Shown piece by piece: positions 20,849-34,552 of a DNA stretch of 64,000 nucleotides. The translations under genes and the position numbers were made by a program. Origin of the DNA: Trichobilharzia regenti (lineage: Eukaryota; Platyhelminthes; Trematoda; Strigeidida; Schistosomatidae); assembly GCA_944472135.2 (NCBI GenBank), contig OX235264.1:87864319-87928318 (forward strand), written 5' to 3'. A model generated the notes under the pieces. It did no database searches. It was not told the DNA's origin and saw only the letters and a program-made list of their open reading frames with translations. Each line of letters begins with the position of its first letter. The stretch's first letter is position 1.

Positions 20849-22230
20849 AACTGAGCAAAGAATATCCTTTTCAATAATTTCCTTTTCTGCCTCTGCAATC
20901 ATTTATATGTTTGTATACTTAGAATATTCCAGAATAGTAGTCACTAACAATATTAGTTTTTTTTTAAAATAATATCGATTTGTAAAGTAAGATCAATCCA
21001 ACTACAGTTCATCAAAGACGCTTATGGAAACAGTAGACTTTGTATGCGAAGAACGCATAAGTTAAAATTGATGTCGCCATTTTTAAATCTCTTACAAAAG
21101 AGCTTCTCTTGAAATGCACCATGAATGTTCACTTTTTATTCAATAAGGAACTATATAGACAAATCGATGGTGTGACAATGGGATCACCACTAGGACCAAT
21201 TGTAGCCGACATTTTCCTTGCGAAACTAGAAGATGGGCCTTTAAAAGATGTTACGGATGAACTTGAATTCTACTGTCAGTACATGGATGATACATTTTTG
21301 ATTATGAAAAATGAGGATGAAGCAAATAACATCGTGGAAATATTTAACGATGTTAATCCTGCAATAAATTTTACTACTGAGAAAGAAAAAGATTCTAGTG
21401 TTTCATTTCTGGACGTCCTTATGACCAGAAAAGAGGATGGCACAATAAGAAGAAGTGTATATAGAAAATCTACATCAACTAACTGGTCAGTATAGTCATT
21501 TTTTCAGCTTTGTGCCTTTGAAATACAAACGCAATCTGATAAAGTGATTGGTTTACAGAGCAAGAGCAATCTGTTCGGATGAATGTCTTGATGAGGAACT
21601 TAATAATATTAAACGGTTGCTGAGTGAAAGTGGTTATCCAGAAAAGTTTATTGATAAGAATATGAATCTAAAGCCAAAGCAGCCCAAGTTACCAACAGTT
21701 CCTAAAAGGGCCTTGTTCTTACAAATGCAGTTCCTTAGGAACAACATCAGCGAGATACTAATGCAGTGCCTTAGAAATGCGGTAAAAAGAGCATTTAGTG
21801 CTGCTGAATCATACTGTGTCTTCAAAACCACCCCTATTTTGCGATCGGGAGTAGAAGATAAACTGCCTAATTTCACCTCTTTTATGTGTATCTACCACTC
21901 TAACTGCTCCTGTAGAGCCAGTTACATAGGCTGTACAATTAGGTGTGTTTCTCATCAGATTTCAGAACATCGATCTGCGTGGTTAAGTAAAGGACAAACA
22001 AAATCCATGCGCAGCGCTATTCTGTCTCATCTTGTGGAGACAACACAAGATTGACGTTAACCATGCTTTCAGGGTCATTTACCGCATACCTACGGATCTC
22101 AATTTTGCCTGAAGATTTCGACTACTAAATATTGCTGAGGCTGTGGGGATCCACATTAACAAGCCTAATTTATGCATCCAAAAGAAGTCCGTTCAGACAT
22201 TACCACTACCTTGGCCATCTAGGTTTGAAT
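20849..22230 (+). mobile_element. Penelope-like element, 5'-truncated (PLE1)
   Basis: It starts with a terminal motif in inverted orientation (CTGAGCAAAGAATATCCTTT), followed by RT and GIY-YIG endonuclease coding pieces. The 3' end is AT-rich with an ATT run near 22280. It lies directly beside a folded hammerhead SINE. Confidence 0.75.
21064..22054 (+). pseudogene. PLE reverse transcriptase and GIY-YIG endonuclease
   Basis: The RT piece (to 21495) shows YRQIDGVTMGSPLGPIVADI and the catalytic QYMDD box with its two Asp residues. A frameshift near 21490 is followed by the linker and, at 21548-22054, the endonuclease with CRASYIGCTIR and EHRSAWLSKG, the GIY-YIG fold signature. The frame continues beyond 22054 only with a shift. 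PLE enzymes copy RNA using a nicked DNA end. The N-terminal half of the RT is missing. Confidence 0.8.
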
Positions 22231-23597
22231 AATCCTGAATTTTTGTGGAGTTTTCCTAATTTTAGTTGATATTCTATTCGCTATTATATCTTTATTATTA
22301 TTGTTATTATTTAATCATCTTTAATGAATTGTAATTGCATTGATCGTACTTAACAAATCGATATTATTTCAAAAACACTAATATTGTTATTGACTACTAA
22401 ACTAAATCCATACTGAAATGTATTTCAGGGAATGTTTCAGGATCCACTTCGGAAATGTATATTTCTGTTGGAGGATAGCATACACCTACTCTCTCATTAT
22501 TGTATCTTCATGTCTGTTGGTTCAGTAATCAATCTTCAACACTAATTGCGTCAATATTTAAATAGTTTGAATTGCAGTTGACAGACTATACGCTAGTCTA
22601 CGATTTCGCATAACAACCTTATGATATAAAGGATGAGATGGCTTTTAAAATTAGCGTTTGTGGTATTATTTTCAGAGTTCTAAAATACACTTGGCTAAAC
22701 ATGGTCTTGATATTCATTCTGTTGGCGAAATAAGTTTAAAAACAGTGAAAATCGGTTGCTGAAATATCAGGTGGCAGAATCTTTATGTTTGTACAACACA
22801 GCTGTCTTCTTCCTTAACTGTTTTCGAAGTGACAGGAGGCTTGGTTAATATTGCTTTTTCAAGCGTTGAAAGATGCCTCTGTCCGTCTGTTTATATGGAA
22901 TTACAAATTTCTCCACTTTAAGTGATCATATCCAGCCGAATAATCTGCAGTTCAATCAACCATAAGTGTGCATTAAGAGAGATGACAACACTTTCAGCTG
23001 TACATGTTTGCCAGTGAGCAAATAAAGTGACGAAACTTGGTTAAAGAGACAGAAGGTCGTCTATCATTCAGGGAAAGTCGGTCACTATAGCTGAAAGCCG
23101 GCAAGTCTAAAAGGACAATGGGATTTCATCAGTTTGCATATCTCTATCGTCTATCATTCATATATAGAGTACTGGTTGTACTGTTGGTTAGTTACAATAC
23201 AATGGCCTTACTAAACGTAATATACCCAAGCCGAAGTAACTAATATACCGCCTGACTTGTATGTGCTGATAACAAAATACAAATATAAAAGACAGAGTTA
23301 TTTAGCAATGTGCTGTTATGAGCCTTATTCTTAAATAGAAAAAAAGTTAGAAATATTTAGAGAAAAGATTTTAGAACCTATATGGATAATATGGCTGAAC
23401 TAGGGAATCAGAGGTTGTGCCTATAGACAGCACAAGGAAGGAGCACAAAATGGTGCCCAAGAGTGGTTGGATGCGTCTCTGTTAAAACATAATTTAAAAC
23501 ACCTAAAAAGCATCTGAAGTTGAACTAGACGTCTATTAAGTTGATTTAGTTTGATTGATTAATTTTAGCCCTAAGGATATTTTGGTATTAAGAACAC

Positions 23598-23650
23598 AAT
23601 ATTCAGCGAAGAGACTCTCTTCAACGAATTTATTATCAAGCTGTACAATC
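23598..23650 (-). repeat. PLE terminal-repeat fragment
   Basis: TTCAGCGAAGAGACTCTCTT and GCTGTACAATCG match the left end of the PLE at 42966 with small changes. An AT run follows at 23650. No coding part adjoins it. Confidence 0.55.
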
Positions 23651-26600
23651 GTATATATATATATGGTTTTTAAGAAATTATATCCGATGAGGGAATTAGA
23701 TCAAAGGTGTGAATACATAAATTAATAATAGTAGTATGAAATGAAATTAAAATATTTGTGATTATAATCATAGTTAAATGTAAAGTAGCAAAACAATCAA
23801 TGAAATATATAGAATAATATATATGGTGCATAGATTTTGGAAAGAGGCACATAATTATAAGATCAGTAGACGAATATAAAATGTTACATAACATTGTGTG
23901 AAATTTGATAAGATAGAATTCAATGTTGTAAAAATAAAAAATGTACAAATTAATAATTTCGGGTTTAAAATATCAAGTGGGTCAAGTTGAAAAGATTCAG
24001 AGTGAGAATAGTAATAATAATAATGATGATAATAATAAAAATAATCGAAATGATGAGGAAAAAGTACATATTTTGGTATATTAAAAGTTACACAACAATC
24101 ACCTTATTCCTCGATTAGCTGTTTTGCATTTATATGCGTGACCGTTATCTTCCTTCTGAGTCATCACATGACCTTGAGTTCACGTGAAGAGCAAAGTGAA
24201 GTTATGAATGGTGACTGTGGCAGCCTAAAAGGGCATTTCACATCCGATGCACTTAAACCAATCTACACAGCCTACATAATGTGACACAGAAATGCATTTT
24301 TTTTGCACTATTTCAATGTTCTATAGCAAGATTCTCGTTCATACCAAACAAACTTTAAACTTATTGGGATGTTTCGTGTCATTTCGTAAGGAAATGGGCA
24401 AATTCTGCAGAACACACTATTGAGCAAAGAGATTTTTTCGCGACTTCACTTACGGAAAGGTAATGACAACTGTACAACTGCCTACCTCCTCAGAAAATCT
24501 AATCAGTGTTACCCATCTATGCTTTTCACTATAGAAGGAAAGTCAAATTCTGCATTTCACCTCCTAAATGTTATTCTTTTCTGAAGCTGACTACATTGAA
24601 TGCTGTAAGTTTTTTCTGGAAACGCTTAGCCGAACACATAAGTCAGCCTCAATTCGTTTTCCATTGTCAACAAAAAGGGCGTGGTTGGGTTTTTTCAGTT
24701 CTGTGGAAGTTCACCACTTTCCTCTGAAGTCATGACAAACATAGGGGGTCAGGCATTGCACAAGATGTATCAAATATCTGCAGTAGTCATAACTACAGGA
24801 TCTTTCCTCAGCAACAATTGAGTCCTGAATTATTCTTGATGAACTTTTTCTCATCTAATATGAGACTGGGAAAACCTTCTTCTCATGAAATGTTCAGTCC
24901 CACGCAGCGTACATTTTCCAGAGGCCATCGGTGATTGCTATCCGGCATGTTTATCAAAATGGAAATGCAAGATATTTACTTGTTCATTTTCCCAAGAACT
25001 GGTGAATTGAGACTACGCAGCTACGCCAGTAGCTTTTATTAAAATGAACAACATCGTGAAACCGGATGGTATGAGTTTGTTAGGTTTCGGCACTTAGGCA
25101 TGGCGGAGACCCTAGCGATTCGTAAATATAACACTGAATTCTGTGTGCACTAAATGTTTGTTCAATGTCAATGTTTTTCCCACTCGTTCGCTTCCATTTT
25201 TAGTAATTAATTCACTGTTATCACTTTTGTATGTTCCCTTTGTCCATTTTACTGAGTTTTTTCTCTCCTCTTCACAACTGTCAAGTAGCTACTCAAGTAT
25301 CTTGGCATGGAATAAAAGTTTCCACCTTGTCAAATTTCAAACCCTTATTCCAATATATCATTGACTATTACGTAATTTTTATCTTAAGAAACCGCTTCTG
25401 AGTAATTGTTTCAATTTTTTACCCTCCTTTTTACTCAAAAATAGACTATAATAGGTTTTCGGTAGGTATAAAAACGATTTTACAATTTTTGAAGATGATT
25501 TCGTCGATGGAGAGAGAGTTTTTAACTCTGAGTTGTGAATTTGTTTCCCAAATGACAGTTTATCGGTTGGATGCATTTGCCTGTAGATATAAAAAAATGG
25601 TGCATCTCCACTGACTTCTTTTGCATATATATTCTCACTAAAATTGTTACTATTCTTATTCTTATTACAACTTGCATTTAGAAAATTAACTGCAATATTC
25701 ACGGAGACAACCATCAATTGTAATATTTAAAACGTTAATTTTTATCATGCTTGATTGTATCTGTCATGTAAAGCATAAAGTAGTGTATGTTATGAAGAAA
25801 TTTGAAGGTACCGGGGTCTTTTTCATTCAATTGGGTTAGCATCGTTGTTTTTATCAAGTTAACATATCTTATACAAATGATCATAGTAAGCACAATACTA
25901 GATACCTTGGTGAATTTATTACTGAGTAAAATTAAAGCATTAAAAATGAATTCTTGGATATCACTGCATCTTTCCAATAGACTTAGTATTCACCTATTAC
26001 AAGTGGCTGAGGCTATAAAAGTTGGAACCAACAGTTTCACAATGTGTTCAGAGATGTTTTCCACAAATATTATCGTTGCATTAAACAGAAGAGATTTTTT
26101 CTATTAGATTCCCTTATTCCTTTAAATTCTGAAAGGGAAGTACTATTCTTATTATTTGTTTCCACCTTTTACATATTCATAGTGAAATTTTATTTTCACA
26201 GCAACAAATATCTCAGTTATCTAGTATTGTTGTTATTGTTAAGATAAGTATCGGCAACACATTTCGTACTGTTTTTCTCATCCTGTTGACAAATCAACAT
26301 AATCGGATCAGATTTCGTATTTAGGTGTAAAACTATATGTGTTAGAGTAAACTATGATTTGTAACTGAAGACAGTATTGATTGCCTGCACATCTGTAATG
26401 CTATTGGAATTTCACTTAATGAAAGATAAATCATAAATTTCTGAGTCTATGCCTAATGAATCCGAGCCTCCTGTGCAACAGTTCTCCAGGTGCTAAATGA
26501 AGCTAATGGTGTATAGGTATGTTAGGGACTCTAGAAATAAAGAGCATGTAACTTCTGACGTATCTCTACTATCAAGAGGATCAGACTTCAAGCAGAAAGC

Positions 26601-26689
26601 TTGGAAATCGGTCCTTTAGAACAACTTTCTGCTTTAGACTGAGAGTCCGGGTACCATTCCAATCGTCACAAAAATATATTTATATCATT

Positions 26690-27060
26690 ATTCCCTTGGA
26701 TTCTGATTAAAGCATATGGCTTCAACAACACATCTCCACAGTGTTTTGTTCACTGCCGTTCTCTTCAGCTGGGTCCACGATTGCCCATAATATCTCATCT
26801 CTTCCTCACACGATCTCCTCCATGTCATCCTGACACCGACGACCCACTCGTCACTTCCATTTTGGATTCTACTCGAGCGATGGCCTGCATTACACGCGAT
26901 TTCATTCGATGGTCTCTGCAATGTATACCATATCCATCTCCATTTTCTCCTACCTATTTATTGGGCGATCGGCTCTTGGTTGATATGCTACCAAAGTTTC
27001 TTGCTGCTTATTCTTTCTGACGATTTGATCTTCATTTTGGAACCAGCGTAGGCAGTTGTT
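26690..27060 (-). mobile_element. RTE (SR2-like) LINE 3' fragment, diverged
   Basis: On the + strand it follows the same order as the RTE 3' end at 44303-44660: a CCCTTGG start, CACACGATCTCCTCCATGTC, then TATTTATTGGGCGATCGGCT and TTTGATCTTCATTTTGGA. No ORF survives. It is more diverged than the copies at 43775 and 44303. Confidence 0.7.
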
Positions 27061-27199
27061 GACAATAGTCTCTTACTTGTCTCTTACCTGGTAAACCTCA
27101 CTACATATATGTACTACATCTCATGTTATCTTATACAAGACCTTAGTGAAGTGCTTTCAATAAATTCTTCGTCCCTGAGAGCAAAGGGTAATCTTTCAT

Positions 27200-28510
27200 T
27201 TGCGTTTATCAGAGGACAATAGGGATGGATTGTCTCACTTAGCTGATATCGGTGTCTCACTAAGCTCACAAGCTGAAGCTGCATTACTCAACCAGACTCT
27301 AGCCAACAGTCGTTTATATGGTGTTAGTCCAGAAGGTTATACTGGAGTGAAAGACAACTGACCAGAGATCTCAAAGTGCTAGCTAAGGAAATGAAAAAAA
27401 AACTGGATGTATAGGCTGAGAGGACAGCCGTTCGGGTAATAAGGGTAGTCATTTTCAGCACAGCTACCGCTGTAAAGCTATCTGGCATCGATCATCAAAC
27501 ATTCAATTCTGAACTCAAATAGATCAGGCTGTTATCAACTACTAATAGCTTCTGTGAGGACTGAACTGTTGATCTTTGTGTGGATTCGGATGATGCCTTA
27601 ACATGTCCCACGTTTATTTTGGGATTTGGAGGCGATTGTAAACGTCTTTCTAAATAGGCTGACATGAGCAAGTTGGTCGCACTTGCCATTACAGCTAAAT
27701 ATCAAACCGAGACAGATCCAATGCTAGCTACTGATGATGTGTAAAGTATACACGAAAATTGGCCGCACAAAAAGTGCTCTATGAAGCTATATAGTAGAAT
27801 GAGGTCCTGCTAAAAGGGACTGGGTTCTCACTAATTTCCTGCAACTTCTGATATCCATCTCTCTTCGTTCAGAGCCATTCTGCATAAAATCAAATAGTGT
27901 TTGGCAATGTCCATCAATATGCTTATTCTGATAAAGGGGTTATGTTATGCAAGTATTATTCATCTGGACACTAGTCAGTTACCACCACCAAAAATACTAG
28001 TTACTATCATGCCCCACATGTTATGTAGAAAGCTTGGAAAATTCATTCAAGGTAGAATAGTTTTCGTTGATGTACCAACCACATGTTCATACTCTGCTGG
28101 TTACCAGAAATGCTCCACGCGTGGAACAGGCTAGCAATTGTTCTACTGCTAAATATTCGTTTTGAATTCGATTTACAGAATAGGACAGTTTTTCGGCATT
28201 GTTTGTTACCAGGAATTGTCCCTAAAAGGTTACTTAACATGAAATAGTCCTTAAACAAAATACCTCAGGTTGAGTTGGAAAAGAATAAAACCACCTGCCA
28301 ATACTGTTTTCAGCCAACAAAAGGTACAGAAATGATTTTCCAATTTCACTAGTTCCTAACCCTACAGCAGGCGGCATTCTGAAGGCAGCTGAAAGGAATA
28401 TGGTCGGTGATGAAGTAAAGGTTCTGCGTCTAGGCAGACTACTTGACCCTGAATATACTAGTGATATTGTTTTATTGAAGCGTAGCATACAGACTATTCA
28501 GAGTTTCTGG
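27200..28510 (+). pseudogene. Gene-like decayed region, unrecognised
   Basis: Several + strand stretches read like exons but are broken by stops. 27205-27361 reads LSHLADIGVSLSSQAEAALL and RLYGVSPEGYTGV, after an acceptor-like GTTTATCAG. About 27455-27520 reads TATAVKLSGIDHQTF. 27560-27745 reads CPTFILGFGGDCKR then MSKLVALAITAKYQ. 27960-28134 reads LPPPKILVTIMPH. 28340-28500 reads NPTAGGILKAAERNMVGDEV then RLGRLLDPEYTSDI. I do not recognise the protein. It could be a decayed processed copy or exons of a host gene with sequence errors. It shows no transposon motif. Confidence 0.3.
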
Positions 28511-29559
28511 TTCTATTGGTACTTCACAATTCCCTGAGTGATATCTTGTAGGTCATCTGAGTCAGTGATTCGAGGTAGTATCACTTATGCGCGAGAATCG
28601 AAATCAGTAGTGGACATTCGGTGATTCCCTCCACTGCTTCCCCTTATAAGTAGCACAAAGTAATTAAACCTAATGTAACTATTCATAACAATTGTGCTTA
28701 ATTGTTTTCATTAATCTGTCCTTCATTTATTCTACTTCATTTTCTTCGAATTATTGTTTTATTACTTGATCCATTTCTCGTTATCTAATCCTTATTGGTC
28801 CTTGCGTTAACACAGATATTTCGGCATTTTTTTATTGTTCAGTCAGAAGTACTTTTCACGTAAATTAAAATTAACAGTTTACTCAATGAAAGCTACAAGA
28901 AATCGTATAGACCGCACATTATGTTTTGATGATTATCAGAAGTAATTTGAATCTGTCAATGAATTACCAATTTGCTATTAAAATGTCGGAGTTTCTGAGG
29001 TATAATGCTTACACAGTCATTCAGCTATTTATAAGTAGTCCGACTGAGAATTACGAATTTCCCAGAAAGCACCGTCTACTATGTCAATAATATTTTTATG
29101 TTTACATTGACGGTAAATATGAAAGGCGTCGTCAGACCTGAAAAGCATTAACATGTTGACTATGTGAAATGGACTGTTTAGTGATTGGAGTGATATATCA
29201 GCGGTGAACTAATTCATTCTGGAAATGTGTTTTTTTGCAATTACTAATTTAATCTGAATGTCTTGAAAATCGATGAATTCCTTACAAACAAAACATATGA
29301 AAATTATTTGGGGCTGAAATCTACTGAAGTAAGAGTGGTCTTAGCCTTAAAGTCAGATAGATTTAATTTATTTAAAGGCGGCCATTATTATTGTCATTAA
29401 AAGGTTTGCCAAAAACACTGCTGGTGCATCATTTGACCTGAATAGGTTAGCCAAATACTGATGCCTCAAAGATGTAAGCATTAGATTTATCTATTGCAAA
29501 ACGACAACACATTGAAACCAATAAAATTTATGATTCCTTCAAAGTTAGATGTAAGATAT

Positions 29560-29602
29560 ATTTGATTGCATGGAGGATTTCATTATGAGCTAACATCAGT
29601 AA
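29560..29602 (-). repeat. Hammerhead-SINE end fragment
   Basis: TTTGATTGCATGGAGGATTT followed by CATTATGAGCTAACATCAG is the inverted 3' end of the hammerhead SINE (compare 48320-48360). The rest is missing. Confidence 0.6.
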
Positions 29603-30257
29603 GATATTTTACCGGAGGACAAATATAAATCACACGGAAAAGTTCATGTGTTCTGTTGTGTAAAATTCATTACTAAATGAAGTCATGCATACAGAAAGTT
29701 AGTTAGTTTTTTCTCATGAATAACAGTGAATATAAATTGATTAGATTCTCTTACCATCTTAAATTGGAGATAGTAACTTAAGAGATTTCAACTCTTAAAT
29801 TTCGATCATTTAATGCCCACAATCTACAATGGAGTTGAAGTAATGTTTTAACTTAATATTCACTACTTTAACTGACTGACTTTTTATTTGAACTTCTGTT
29901 TTGTTCTTCTTGCTATTGGATTGATCGATTACATACACGATCACAAGCATTTCTTTCACTTCAAGGTATTTATTTGCGTGTTGGTGAATTCAAATGGTGA
30001 GTTCATTGAAGAGCGTGAAGAAATAGTTGAATTCAGTGTACCTTAATGGAGTCAGATCCTAGTATACAGCAGATTGACGACCAAATACTTCGCAAAAACC
30101 AAGCATTTCTTGCTAAGTGAACAGATCTGGTAACTTACTTTTTAGCGGAAATTTGTTTTCAAGCAATTGGTTTAACTGTTATCAGAATAAGAGTTGAAGT
30201 ACAGTTTCACAAAACTTCTGCATCATATGCATTCGTTCTTATGTGCCTTCATTTTCA

Positions 30258-31735
30258 AGTTTACAGTTTACAATTTATTTAGGATAGTAGGCTATATGCC
30301 TGTGTTAATCCTTTCGATTTATTGCACACAGGAGGTCCAATCTCGCCTTGAATGAATCAACGGATGGCGCTGATACGACGTGTTCCGGTAGGGAGTTCCA
30401 ATGGTTCACAATTCGATGCGAAAAACGGATCTCCAGACGCAGACGATTCGACCGTGGTTTTTGAACCTTGAGGTGATGTCCTCGCAATTGGTTGGTGCTA
30501 GAAGGAAGAAATAATTTAGATAAATTAGCTCCAAAATCATTTCTTAGTATTAGGTCACCCCTAAGTCGTCTGTATGACAGTGGAAATAAACCCAGTCGAC
30601 TTAACCTCTCCTCATATGACAGGGTTGAGAAACCCTTTATTAGCTTAGTTCCTACTCTTTGCACCCTTTCTAATAAGTCTATTTCGTATTTGAAACACGG
30701 GCTCGCTGCCTGGATCCCATATTCCAAATGAGGTCTGATATAAGTCGGATATAATATACGAAATATATCAGCGTCAAAGTTCGCAAAAGCCTTGCGTATG
30801 GCCCATAACATTCGAAAACCCTTAGTGGCTGCAGTTCTACAGTTTGTTGCTGTTTTCAAGTCATGCTGCACAACCACTCCCAAGTCCTTGTACTCAGTGA
30901 CCACTGGGAGAGTAATGCCATTCATTGAGTAATTGTGCACGTGACTATGAGATACATGCATAACTACACTCTTGCTTAAGTTAATCTCCAAGGCCCAGTG
31001 CTTACACCAATCACTTAACAAGTTTAAATCTTCCTGCAAAGCAAGTTGATCACTGTCATCGTGCAAAGCCCTCCATATCTTGATGTCATCAGCAAACAGT
31101 AAGCAGGATGACTTAACTACCGATGGAATCTCATTAACATAAATCAGGAAAAGAAGTGGGCCTAGAATTGTACCCTGAGGAACGCCACTCTAAACCGATT
31201 CCCATGTTGATAAAACCCCGTTAACTCGTACTCTTTGTCTTCTGTCCTTTAGAAAGTCTTGAATCCAGTCGGTAACCACTTTATTGATTCCCAGACTACC
31301 TAACTTTACTAGAAGACCTGAATGAGAAACCCTGTCAAACGCCTTGCTAAGGTCTATGAATATGGCATCCACCGGTATATTAGCATCAGCTGAGCTTGCC
31401 CAACTTTCTCTGGCCAAAAGAAGGTTGGTCAAGCAAGAATGACCTGCTCTAAAACCGTGCTGTTCCACAGCGAAAAGTTTGTTCCCTTCAATGAACTGAA
31501 TGATAGCATCACGAATTATTCTTTCTAGTAGTTTAACAACAATACTGGTCAAACTAACAGGACGATAGTTCTGAACTAAGTTTCTAGATCCGGTTTTGAA
31601 GACCGGACTAATGATGGCATCTTTCCAGTCTCTTGGACATTTAGAATGGTCCAGAGACATATTGAAGATTACCGACAATGGCTCGGCTATGCTTTCAGCC
31701 AATGCTGTTAATATACGTGGGTGGAGTTTCCTTCT
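30258..31735 (-). mobile_element. CR1-type LINE copy B, 5'-truncated
   Basis: It is about 1.48 kb and nearly identical to copy A over the shared region. It ends in the same TTTACAGTTTACAATTT tail. It begins in the RT domain (just after HPRIL) with no endonuclease. It retains the segment WKDAIISPVFKTGSRNLV that copy A has lost. Confidence 0.85.
30305..31735 (-). pseudogene. CR1 reverse transcriptase fragment with one nonsense codon
   Basis: The frame is continuous from HPRIL to the normal ORF2 stop, except for one TAG at 31190-31192. That codon is AAG (Lys of ESVKSGVPQG) in copy A. The catalytic region follows with VPQG and FADD and the C-terminal CR1 motifs. Apart from the stop and the 5' truncation the coding frame is intact, so the copy is young. 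Confidence 0.85.
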
Positions 31736-34159
31736 GAAAAGAAACATAATCCATATAAAAGTTAATTACAAACTAAAGATTATGTATACTTGTATGTGAC
31801 TGTTAAAATTTATGTTATTCACAACACCAATTACTCATTTATGACACAGTATCTCGAAAACAATCTCTAGAGCTTAAACAGAAACCCCTGTTATCTTAAA
31901 CATAGGATTATGCTTCAAGGATAAGGGGGAGGCTTTGTATTCAAAACTGATGAATTAGGCTATTATTGTTCTGCTCTAGCTTCACCAATGAGGTAAACCG
32001 TGTTGAAATCCTATCGAACTCAACTTATGCGTTAAAATTAATATTAAACATCAGGATATTACTCATCGGATAACTTTCAGCAAATAAATCACACGACATG
32101 ATAATAATTGGAGTGTTATTGATAATTGACAAGATAAGATAACTGATAAGTGAAGAGTTGTAATACTGTAATCGTAGAGTATACAGATGTTAACATTTCC
32201 TTAATTATATATACACATCGCTGGCCGTATCTAAGCATATATTCGTGTTCATTCACTACACATATTTATTAATTCAGAGGATAAAGTTCTGAGCATAAAA
32301 AGGTTTTGATTATTTTAAATCTAGAAATAAGGTGGGACAATAAGTAAATTATCCCAAAGCCGCCCACTAACAAAACAGAAATTATAACAGAGATTTCTCG
32401 CTCGGATTGGGGATGGAAACTGCACCTAGTCTGGTAGCATTTTCAGTACCAGCTTCACTAGGAAGCGAAATAAAATTGCACTAAGGTTTTCGTTTTCTTG
32501 TCCAACTGTAAATGAAGCAAGAGATTTTATGACTTTGTGTAGCGATAGTTAGCGATGGCAGAATAGTGATATACCAAAGATTAAGACGAATAGGGCAAAA
32601 GTCAGGAAACCGTCCTCAGTAGAATTATTTGAGTTTTGTGTCTACAATAAATAGACACAAATAACAAGTGACATTTTAGCAGTACGGTAAAGAGGATATT
32701 GATACATGAATATTTGTTACTTCGTAGTTTCGATGGGCGAAGTATTGCTGTCTTACAAGATGCAAGCTCGTAGAACACAGGTGGAATTCCAGAAGTCTGG
32801 TACCTAAACGAAATATCGACAAATAGACATGGGGACATAGGCGTGATCTACAAGCCGCTTAAGAAGAAAAACAGACAATTTCCAGTCACCAGGGAAATTT
32901 AAATAAATTTAGCAGGCCAGTTATGAAGCACAAGGAGGATTACTCCCACATGAGGCAACAAGATGTACTATAGAAAAGTTTCCCCCCTCACCTACAATTA
33001 GACAAAAAAGAAAACTTAATTATTCACACAGCTTGCGAATAAGTTTCAGCTTCTGATGGAATCATTGATGAAGATGTCGCCAAACATGATGACGAAACGT
33101 CATCTGTGAACAAATATCAACGCTAGGAGAACACCAAAGAATCTATATAAGGAAAAGTTTACCATACCTTTCAGCTTACGTTCATCCTCAGGCCTTATAA
33201 ATGAACAATAGAAATACGAGAAAATGACGGGAGACTCAAGTCTACTAACTATTTACTGGCCGATATGCCCACCACCTTGAATTTAGGCTGATATTTCTGG
33301 TCATTTTTGTAAACGTGATCTTACTATCTAAAATCTTGTCAGTGCCACCACTGTTCACATCCTAGCTGATGAAAAATTGATGAGTAAACGCCTGTAAAGG
33401 CTGTAAGCAGAGAGCCTGATTTACTTTTAGGTGAACCAACTGCCGCTGTTGTCAGTTTATGCAAGCAGTTGGCTGAGATCATTACTTCGCGTACTGAACA
33501 ACCTCTATATTCAAAGCTTAGTTTTTTTATCTCTTTAGGGAAACTAGAAGTAAGTCTATAAGAGGATGTGCTTGTGTGGCTTATATAGAAATTCCAACCA
33601 TACCCTAACTATCATGAATACTGCTTAAGGAAAGAAATTTCAGTAAAAAAAAACTAACAAACCTATTACGTAATCCGTGAATAAACAGCTGTTACTAGTG
33701 TATTATTACTATTAATTCCATTATATCGTCATCATCTTTGTTTAGTTAAGTGAATAAATGATGTTATGATATTGTATGTCTCCTTAATAACAATTTTATA
33801 GGGAATACGTCAAATCACCCAGCACGCAAATGTTCAATCCCTTCTTTGCATACCGTATCACATGACTAAAATGAAACACTATTTTTTAATGGTCCTTTCA
33901 GTCAATTTAGTTATTTTAACTATATTATAAATATATTTAAAGCATTTATTTAAATTTAAAATAATGAACTTTGTTATAGGGGATGAGGAATGGAGTATCT
34001 TGTTGTTTTGTTTTCTTTGGTTCTTGAATTCCTAATAAGTAGGAGTTGATTTCGGCGTTATGTACTCAAACCTTTATCGTGGTTATACAGGTTTATGATG
34101 AAATGAATTATCTAGATATCCTTCTGACATAACAGTATCACCGAGTGATTAACAGTCTT

Positions 34160-34552
34160 GTACTTCATTTCACTCACTGCCGATTGCCTCCAACCATCTA
34201 ATATCATCAAATCAATGTGCACCGTGATGTCCAGCTGCCTAGAATGGTGGCTACATCGTAAACCTGACTGATAAAATTCAGTCTGCACTAAAGAAAGGAC
34301 TAGAAACGTGACACTAGTTACTAGTGTCCAATCAAAATACCCACTACAATCCTACAGGAGGTCAATTGCGAGCCCGAATAGCTCAGTGGTAACGTCTCTG
34401 ACTGAAGCACTGGGTGACGCGGATTCGAATCTCAGAAGGGATATGAGTTCCTTCAAGGTTTCAGATACGCCTTGCTGACGAGTGCCAACTAGCCCGAAAC
34501 CTAGGTCCAAGGTTTCCTTCCGATTGCCTCCAACCATCTAATATCATGTTTA
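34160..34552 (+). repeat. tRNA-like SINE (family C), tandem partial plus full unit
   Basis: The head at 34371-34440 has an A-box-like AATAGCTCAGTGGTAACG and a B-box-like GGATTCGAATC. A tail half (34160-34369: GTGCACCGTGATG, CTAGTTACTAGTGTCC, CTACAGGAGGTC) precedes it, and the body motif CGATTGCCTCCAACCATCTA occurs twice (34184, 34522). So units follow each other head to tail. It is not a functional tRNA, since the acceptor stems do not pair. Confidence 0.65.

Noticed and set aside
25379..26107. ORFs of 80-112 codons on both strands
   Set aside because: AT-rich sequence open on both strands, residue mix dominated by N, K, S, L, F, no motif and no clear splice sites. Kept as unassigned.
34371..34440. 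tRNA gene in family C repeat
   Set aside because: A- and B-box-like motifs only; acceptor stem does not pair and the unit is repeated in tandem.
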